DNA of 9,715 bases from Mesotoga sp. (GTDB lineage Bacteria; Thermotogota; Thermotogae; Petrotogales; Kosmotogaceae): positions 1 to 9,715 of the forward strand of contig WOZY01000180.1 in assembly GCA_011620045.1 (NCBI GenBank), read 5' to 3'. Every line of letters starts with the position of its first letter. The stretch's first letter is position 1. Position numbers and translations under genes: made by a program. Under the pieces are notes generated by a model. The model searched no databases, was not told the origin of the DNA, and saw only the letters and a list, made by a program, of their open reading frames with translations. Shown piece after piece: positions 5,221-9,715 of this stretch.

Positions 5221-6564
5221 TCATTCAGAAGCTACATCGATCTCATCTATTAAGACTGAAGGAGAACACACACGATAGATAGATGAAACCGAATCGTTGC
5301 CAACTTCTAAAATGTCGCTATAGACCTTCAGTATGTCCGAAGATATCGTAAATTGCTCTATGGGATTGCTTATCTTCCCGTTCTTCACGAAGAAGCCGCT
5401 TGCTCCAAGCGAAAACTCACCCGAAACCTGATTAGTGCCGGAATGAAGGCCGGTAAGATCCGTAACGAGAATGCCTTCACCCATAGTTTCGAGGAGTTCA
5501 TCGAAACTCAAGTCTCCCGATCTTACAACAGTGTTGACTGGAGCTATTGAAGGCTTCGACCTGTAGGTACCCCTTACGGAGTTACCCGTGGACTTCGTAC
5601 CTTCCTTTTCGGCCGTTCTCAAATCATACAGGAAAGTCTTCAACTCGCCTTTCTCAACAAGCGCTTTTTTGCGAGTTGGCACTCCTTCGTCGTCAAACGG
5701 CTTACTGTAAGGACTCTCAGGAAGGAAGGGATCGTCGTACACCGTAAGCTTGCTTGATCCAATTACGGTTCCCATTTTTCCTTTCAAGACGGAAAGGCCT
5801 CTCTGAACGTTGTCTGCCGAATACATAGAGGTAAAAGTTCCGAAGAGCTGCCCGAAGACATCGTTCCTGAAAACGACTCTATACTTTCCACTCTTCACGT
5901 TTACCGCGCCAAGCTGATCTATAGCCCTTCTTGAAGCCTCTTCAGCGATTCTTTTCACATTTAGCTCTTCAGGTGTTCTGACAAGAGAGAAACTGAAGCC
6001 TGTCTTCTTAGATTTCTCGTCGCCTGCGAGGCTCACAACAACGGCAAATCCACCGTCGCTCTTGTACTGCCTATTCAGTCCAAGCGTATTGATTATAGTT
6101 ACGTCAGACCAGGTATCGGCGGTTCTGCATGTGGGAACCATCAGGATCTTCTTGTCGTATTCCAGAGCCAGCTTTTCCAGAGACACTATGGTATCGATCT
6201 TTTCCTTCACGGTTTTCTTCTGGAAGGCTCCTGAGTAACCTTCAAAGTCATTGTAATCACCCGTCCCGTCATGGAAGATATAGACATCCTCTCCGCTGGC
6301 TATGGAGCAGTTCTCAAATGCCTCTTCCACCAGCAGTGTTGCCACCTCTTCGCTCAGAATCTCTGAAAATGCAGTGCCGATCTTTCCGTTCTTGAGACCT
6401 CTGAAGTAAACCTCTGTCGAACTGGCATCCGTATATGAATCGATTTCACCGTTCAGAGAGCTCAGCTGAAATTCTCCACCTCTCGAATAATAGATCTCGG
6501 CTTCATCAAAGCCCTTTCTTCTAGATATTTCGAAAGCCTTATCAACGAAAGTCTTGAAATCCAT
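5221..6564 (-). CDS. tldE: TldE/PmbA, non-metal partner of the TldD/TldE protease
   Basis: The 447-residue protein is the TldE (PmbA) type of the U62 peptidase family. It has the N-terminal domain (about 1-210) and the C-terminal beta-rich domain (about 220-447) but lacks the HExxxH zinc site, as usual for TldE. Recognisable blocks are DDEGVPTRKKALVEKGELKTFLYD (starting near residue 290), the STGNSVRG segment and DLTGLHSGTNQVSGEFSLGASG (starting near residue 370). In E. coli, TldD and TldE form a complex that cleaves peptides such as the microcin B17 precursor and unfolded CcdA. The start codon overlaps the tldD stop in TGATG, a sign of coupled, equimolar synthesis. The product is expected in the cytoplasm. 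Its substrate here is unknown. Confidence 0.93.
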   Translation of the reverse strand: MDFKTFVDKAFEISRRKGFDEAEIYYSRGGEFQLSSLNGEIDSYTDASSTEVYFRGLKNGKIGTAFSEILSEEVATLLVEEAFENCSIASGEDVYIFHDGTGDYNDFEGYSGAFQKKTVKEKIDTIVSLEKLALEYDKKILMVPTCRTADTWSDVTIINTLGLNRQYKSDGGFAVVVSLAGDEKSKKTGFSFSLVRTPEELNVKRIAEEASRRAIDQLGAVNVKSGKYRVVFRNDVFGQLFGTFTSMYSADNVQRGLSVLKGKMGTVIGSSKLTVYDDPFLPESPYSKPFDDEGVPTRKKALVEKGELKTFLYDLRTAEKEGTKSTGNSVRGTYRSKPSIAPVNTVVRSGDLSFDELLETMGEGILVTDLTGLHSGTNQVSGEFSLGASGFFVKNGKISNPIEQFTISSDILKVYSDILEVGNDSVSSIYRVCSPSVLIDEIDVASE

Positions 6565-7949
6565 CAGTTTCGCCCCCCAACGATGAGTTCAGAGACTCTC
6601 ACAGTCGGCTGGCCTACATCGGCCGGGATCGAACCCGAGAGCGACCCGCACATGCCCTGTCCCCGTTCGAGATCGTTGCCAACCATATCTATCTTCGTAA
6701 GGACCTCATTGCCCTTTCCAATAAGAGTCGCGCCCCTTACCGGTCTGGTTACCCTTCCCTTCTCTATCATGTATCCTTCCTTTACCGCAAAGTTGAATTC
6801 TCCTGTGGAAGGCATAACCGACCCCCCGCCGAGAGACTTAGCGTAAAGACCGTAATCTGTGGCGGCTATTATCTCCTCGGGGTAATATTCTCCGGGAAGG
6901 AGGAACGTGTTGCTCATTCTTGATGTCGGCGCAAACGTGTAATCCTGCCTTCTTGCACTTCCAGTAGGTTCCATTTTCATTCTTAATCCACCAAGACGAT
7001 CGACCATGTAGCTCTTGAGAACTCCTTTATCGATCAGTAGATTTTTTCTGGTCGGTGTACCTTCATCGTCAACATTTGCAGATCCCCAGGCATTGGGAAT
7101 TGTAGGATCATCTATGGCAGAGACACATTCATTTGCTATCTTCTGACCGAGCTTACCGGCAAATACAGATGCACCTTTGGCTACTCCCGTGGCCTCAAGC
7201 GCATGGCCGCAGGCCTCGTGAAATATTACTCCTCCAAACTCGTTAGAGATTATGACCGGCATTCTTCCAGCGGGAGCGAATTCCGCTCTCACCATTCTGT
7301 CGGCAATTCTTGCAGCCCTTTCACCGGCGGCTCTGGGATCGACTATATTGAAGAACTCAAAGCCCATTGCTGCTCCTGGTCCGTAGAAACCGCTTTCCAT
7401 TTGTCCGTCTTTTGTGGCAACCGCGGATATCGCCAGTCTCGTTCTTACGCGGCGATCCTGAGCCTTTACGCCTTCGGAATTGTAGATCCAGACATTTTGA
7501 TCGTATTCGATGAAATTCACGACAACCTGAGAAATGGTCGCAGCGAAGGTTGATGCTCCTTCATGGGCAAGCTGCATAACTCTTACCTTGTCTTTCTTTG
7601 GTACGTTATTCGGTGAAAAGAGAACTGGACAGACGTCAACAGACTCATTATTTCTAAAATCAATTACGGGATCCGTGACCTTCTCCTGACTGATAACGGC
7701 CCTAAGCCTTTCTGCAACTTTCATAAGCCCATCGAGCGAAAGTTCATTTGTGTAAGCGTAGATGCTTCTTGTGCCTTTAAAGGCACGTAACCCCGCTCCG
7801 AATAATTTCCCCGAAACGCTTCCTTCTACCTCACCCTGAACCATGCTTATACTACCCGTATATCTCTCTTCCAAAAAGATCTCTGCAAAATCCGCTCCGC
7901 CAGACAGTATCTTGTTAATAACTGCGGAGTATGCTTCATCTGAATGCAT
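6564..7949 (-). CDS. tldD: TldD, zinc metalloprotease subunit of TldD/TldE
   Basis: The 461-residue protein is the catalytic TldD subunit of peptidase family U62. The zinc motif HEACGH lies at residues 244-249 within GGVIFHEACGHALEATG, and the later Cys434 in GQGMCG matches the third zinc ligand of E. coli TldD. Other family blocks are DDEGTPTRKNLLIDKGVLKSYM (starting at 294), SMxNT-like SRMSNTFL (343-350) and VGQPTVRVSELIVGG (445-459). The GS-rich stretch after MCG (SLSGSIPAD) differs from the more usual GKxGQxVPV. The ATG at 7949 has GGAGGTG a few bases upstream. The gene is followed with one-base overlap by tldE, and 80 bases upstream lies the EamA transporter gene on the same strand. All catalytic residues are present, so the protein should be active. 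Confidence 0.96.
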   Translation of the reverse strand: MHSDEAYSAVINKILSGGADFAEIFLEERYTGSISMVQGEVEGSVSGKLFGAGLRAFKGTRSIYAYTNELSLDGLMKVAERLRAVISQEKVTDPVIDFRNNESVDVCPVLFSPNNVPKKDKVRVMQLAHEGASTFAATISQVVVNFIEYDQNVWIYNSEGVKAQDRRVRTRLAISAVATKDGQMESGFYGPGAAMGFEFFNIVDPRAAGERAARIADRMVRAEFAPAGRMPVIISNEFGGVIFHEACGHALEATGVAKGASVFAGKLGQKIANECVSAIDDPTIPNAWGSANVDDEGTPTRKNLLIDKGVLKSYMVDRLGGLRMKMEPTGSARRQDYTFAPTSRMSNTFLLPGEYYPEEIIAATDYGLYAKSLGGGSVMPSTGEFNFAVKEGYMIEKGRVTRPVRGATLIGKGNEVLTKIDMVGNDLERGQGMCGSLSGSIPADVGQPTVRVSELIVGGRN

Positions 7950-8029
7950 GATGCACCTCCAATCTTGTTATGTATTCAAACAATTTTACAACATTATCGG
8001 GATTGAAGTCTTAACAAAGGAGCTGAAAT

Positions 8030-8938
8030 CTAAAGTAAAGCGGAATCTTGCCTTCTGGATCTCCTGGAAACTCCATATTTCAGAAGAATTGGCCTGCCGG
8101 AGAGATTTCTAAGAACAAACCTAGCCGTTACAGCCCCAATAACTACTGCTCCTCCAATCATGGGAAGTTTACCAGGAATCTCTCCCATGAACAAAAATAC
8201 CCAAACGGGACTGAGAATGGGCTCGATCATAAGAATCAATATCGCCTCGAGAGCCGTAGAATATTTGATTGCCTCAGAGTAGAAAACATATGATAATCCC
8301 AGTTGTGCTACGCCCAGAATGAAGAGGCTGATCCATCCGGAAGGACTCGGTAGAGCCCCCACAATGAAAGGTACTCCGATTGCAGCCGTCAGTATGTTCC
8401 CCAGAAGTACTGACTCCATCGGCGACCCGTCCTTCTGAAGTCTCATGAAAATGTTGAACAGAGCGAAGGTCACTCCACTTGCAACAGCCAGAACATTTCC
8501 CGTCATTCCCCTGCTGTCCAGGCTTTCAAAGAAGAAGAGGGCCATACCGCCAAACACCGCAACAATAGTGATCCAATCGAGAAGCTTCGCCCTTTCTTTC
8601 AATATCCACGCGCTTAACAAAGCAACATAAACAGGTGCAGTCGATTGCAGCAGAATAGCATTTGCAGCCGTTGTCATCTTGTTTGCCGAAACAAAGAGAA
8701 TCACCGTGGCCGAGTAAGAAAGGGAAGAGGCGATCTGCGGCAGAGACCATGTGAATTTCGGTTTCCCAAGAGCAACGAGTATTACCAGGGATGCGATTAT
8801 GCTCCTCATTCCCGATATAGCAAGAGGATTTGAGTCTACGTTCTTGATTAAAAGACCTCCGGTACTCCAAAGAAGACCGGTAAGAATCAGTAAGATCACT
8901 GGCTTTGTTCCAGAAGGCTTTTCTCTACTCCGGTCCAT
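8030..8938 (-). CDS. EamA/DMT-superfamily transporter
   Basis: The product of about 302 residues is an inner-membrane carrier of the drug/metabolite transporter superfamily with two EamA repeats (about residues 12-138 and 146-276) and roughly ten hydrophobic helices. Typical features are LLWSTGGLLIKNV in helix 1, the QSTAPVYVALLSAWILKE block ending repeat 1 and the IEPILSPVWVFLFMGE block ending repeat 2. The short C-terminal tail is basic (RRSRRQ) and probably cytoplasmic. Members export amino acids, nucleobases or other small molecules; the substrate cannot be told from sequence. Two adjacent ATG codons occur. The one at 8938 sits at better distance from AGGTGG than the one at 8941. It is separated from tldD by 80 bases, and cotranscription is possible but not shown. 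Confidence 0.93.
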   Translation of the reverse strand: MDRSREKPSGTKPVILLILTGLLWSTGGLLIKNVDSNPLAISGMRSIIASLVILVALGKPKFTWSLPQIASSLSYSATVILFVSANKMTTAANAILLQSTAPVYVALLSAWILKERAKLLDWITIVAVFGGMALFFFESLDSRGMTGNVLAVASGVTFALFNIFMRLQKDGSPMESVLLGNILTAAIGVPFIVGALPSPSGWISLFILGVAQLGLSYVFYSEAIKYSTALEAILILMIEPILSPVWVFLFMGEIPGKLPMIGGAVVIGAVTARFVLRNLSGRPILLKYGVSRRSRRQDSALL

Positions 8939-8976
8939 CATCCACCTGCCAATAATGCTTGAATCCCCATGGAAGA

Positions 8977-9005
8977 AGAATACATCAGATGCTCAAAATA
9001 GACAA
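8977..9005 (-). promoter_or_regulatory. Candidate promoter of the EamA transporter gene
   Basis: On the minus strand TTGTCT (9000-9005) and TATTCT (8977-8982) are spaced by 17 bases, each matching the consensus at four of six positions. The predicted RNA would start near 8970, about 30 bases before the start codon. The 8-mer CATCAGAT occurs just upstream of the -10 box (8983-8990) and again just upstream of the -35 box (9007-9014), and GATGCT/AGCATC (8988-8993, 9005-9010) forms a dyad over the spacer and -35 box. Confidence 0.4.
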
Positions 9006-9040
9006 GCATCAGATCATTGAGATCGTGTAGAGCCCGTAGT

Positions 9041-9170
9041 TGCTGGTTAGGAGTAGGAAAATGAAAAGGATCAGCTGCAAGATGTAAGTTGCAAGAAAAA
9101 AGACGAGGTTTGAGGCTGGTGGTGGGAGGTCGGAAGATCATGCGAAACTAGTCAACCGTTGACGGTGTGA
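9041..9170 (+). repeat. Composite degenerate repeat, copy 1
   Basis: A left part (GCTGGTTAGGAGTAGGAAAA, from 9042) and a right part (TGCGAAACTAGTCAACCG, from 9141, then TTGACGGTG) both recur at 9457-9510 in the same order and orientation, about 70 bases closer together there. The right part contains GTCAAC-C-GTTGAC (9151-9163), a perfect six-base inverted repeat around one base. Confidence 0.5.
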
Positions 9171-9238
9171 GAGAAAGAGTCTGTTCTTCGTTCTTGGTCA
9201 GTTCCATGAAGCGAGAGGATCCAGACTCTTACCAGGAG

Positions 9239-9260
9239 CTTTGTCGGTCACGTGACAAAG
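9239..9260. repeat. Hairpin with a palindromic core
   Basis: CTTTGTC (9239-9245) and GACAAAG (9254-9260) form a perfect 7-bp stem with an 8-base loop. The alternative core GTCACGTGAC (9247-9256) is itself a perfect 10-base palindrome. No T-run follows on either strand, so a terminator is unlikely. Confidence 0.5.
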
Positions 9261-9287
9261 GAAAATGAGCTGAACTAAGAGAACACT

Positions 9288-9410
9288 GTCATCCCTAGTG
9301 GTGACTCTTTGAGGCACTCTCTTACATTACGATCTCGTAGTTGCTTATAGGAACTCCTTCACTTCGTCATTCCGTAGCGACTCTTTGCAACCACTCACTT
9401 TGTCATCTAG
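9288..9410 (+). repeat. Three to four tandem degenerate repeats of about 35-43 bases
   Basis: Units begin near 9288, 9323, 9366 and 9402. The first and third are clearly alike: GTCATCCC then GGTGACTCTTTGAGGCACTC versus GTCATTCCG then GCGACTCTTTGCAACCACTC. The second (ACATTACGATCTCGTAG, ending CTCCTTCACTT) is more diverged, and the fourth is only a start (GTCATCTAG). The first two units open with a hairpin: GTCATC/GGTGAC with one T-G pair, and TACG/CGTA. Confidence 0.5.
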
Positions 9411-9456
9411 AATTTGTTTCGGTATCTTGGCTTCTAAAGACCGAGGTTGGGGATAG

Positions 9457-9510
9457 CAGGTTGGGAGTAGGAAGGAGCAATGTGAAACCGGTTCGCCGTT
9501 GAACGGTGCT
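9457..9510 (+). repeat. Composite degenerate repeat, copy 2 (shorter)
   Basis: GCAGGTTGGGAGTAGGAAGG (from 9457) and TGTGAAACCGGTTCGCCG (from 9481, then TTGAACGGTG) match the two parts of the copy at 9041-9170. The right part again forms a small hairpin (GTTC/GAAC, flanked by ACC/GGT), but with different arm bases, so pairing has partly been kept while sequence changed. Confidence 0.5.
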
Positions 9511-9565
9511 CCGTTATCTGAAGAGAGCCTTATGAGCGGATCTTTCAGCGTTCAGCGCTTCTTTC

Positions 9566-9685
9566 CCCGCGAAGCGGGCATTGCGACCTGGTGTGATCCT
9601 CACCAGCCTTGCGTCCTGACATGCTTCTGTCAGCATTGCGACTGCCGATTCTTTTCGGCGCATTGCGTCTAGTATCTTATAATAG
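9566..9685 (+). repeat. Array of hairpins separated by a constant 9-mer
   Basis: Four copies of C(A/C)TTGCG(A/T)C lie at 9579-9587, 9607-9615, 9634-9642 and 9661-9669, a period of 27-28 bases. The stretches around and between them are hairpins of different sequence: CCCGC/GCGGG (9566-9578), CTGGTG/CACCAG (9588-9606), CTGACA/TGTCAG (9616-9633) and GCCGA/TCGGC (9644-9659), then an imperfect CTA-TAT/ATA-TAG hairpin (9669-9685) overlapping the last 9-mer by one base. The 9-mers end alternately in GAC and GTC, suggesting a higher-order unit of about 55 bases. This is not a CRISPR array: the variable parts are self-complementary and the constant part is too short. Confidence 0.75.
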
Positions 9686-9715
9686 AATTCTCTTCAGTCT
9701 CGCCCTCTCTCATCT

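Larger units (their letters stand above)
8942..9715. other. Gene-free, repeat-rich region at the right edge
   Basis: No frame of this ~775-base stretch gives a credible protein. The longest frame (67 codons on the minus strand up to 9141) has no ribosome site and runs into the transporter start. From about 9040 the region changes character: purine-rich stretches (GGTTAGGAGTAGGAAA, GGTTGGGAGTAGGAAGGA), several hairpins and at least three families of degenerate short repeats, listed separately. It looks like accumulated interspersed repeats, not a decayed gene. Confidence 0.6.

Noticed and set aside
4932..5282. 116-codon plus-strand frame after glnA
   Set aside because: It is antisense to the well-supported fmdB and tldE genes, has no ribosome site, and its translation has a low-complexity, non-protein look.
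8938..9141. 67-codon minus-strand frame upstream of the transporter
   Set aside because: It runs into the transporter start, lacks a ribosome site, and reads through repeat-rich DNA with no recognisable protein features.
9566..9685. CRISPR-like alternation of repeats and variable spacers
   Set aside because: The constant element is only 9 bases, the variable parts are 13-19 bases and each is a self-complementary hairpin, and no cas gene is present.

Overview
The window looks like a piece of chromosome from a Thermotogota bacterium, most likely of the Mesotoga/Kosmotoga group. This is recognition from protein style, not a database result. Supporting signs are an extended signal recognition particle RNA of about 268 nt with a closing 5'/3' helix, a shortened PurH of the Thermotoga kind, a GSI-alpha glutamine synthetase, a TldD/TldE pair, moderate base composition, and strong Shine-Dalgarno sites (GGAGG) in front of most genes.

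Layout from left to right. At 1-575 (+) there is the tail of an unrecognised protein, followed after one base by a small four-helix membrane protein. At 558-1569 (-) a peroxiredoxin gene is followed by a flavin reductase-like gene, probably one transcript with a small hairpin between them. The flavin reductase gene overlaps the membrane-protein gene tail to tail. At 1647-1949 (-) lies the SRP RNA gene with a well-formed promoter (TTGAAA-17-TATAAT). At 1957-3381 (-) lies a PurH homologue whose two active sites are both strongly eroded although the frame is intact. At 3517-4842 (+), divergent from it, lies glutamine synthetase. At 4957-8938 (-) an EamA/DMT transporter, TldD, TldE and an FmdB-type zinc-ribbon protein run in the same direction and end at a hairpin that is perfect only on the minus strand. 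The last ~775 bases (8939-9715) hold no credible gene but are full of short hairpins and several families of degenerate repeats.

How the genes fit together. PurH and glutamine synthetase lie head to head over a 135-base region with small dyads. Glutamine is the amide donor of purine synthesis, so co-regulation would make sense, but the PurH homologue may no longer be an enzyme. TldD and TldE form a two-subunit metalloprotease, and their genes overlap by one base. The FmdB protein directly downstream carries a Gly/Ser/Cys-rich tail that recalls the known TldD/E substrate microcin B17. The peroxiredoxin and flavin reductase suggest an oxidative-stress or redox unit in an anaerobe.

The most unusual items are the eroded PurH and an array near the right end in which a nearly constant 9-mer (CATTGCGAC or CATTGCGTC) alternates four times with hairpins of different sequence but similar length, at a 27-28 base period.
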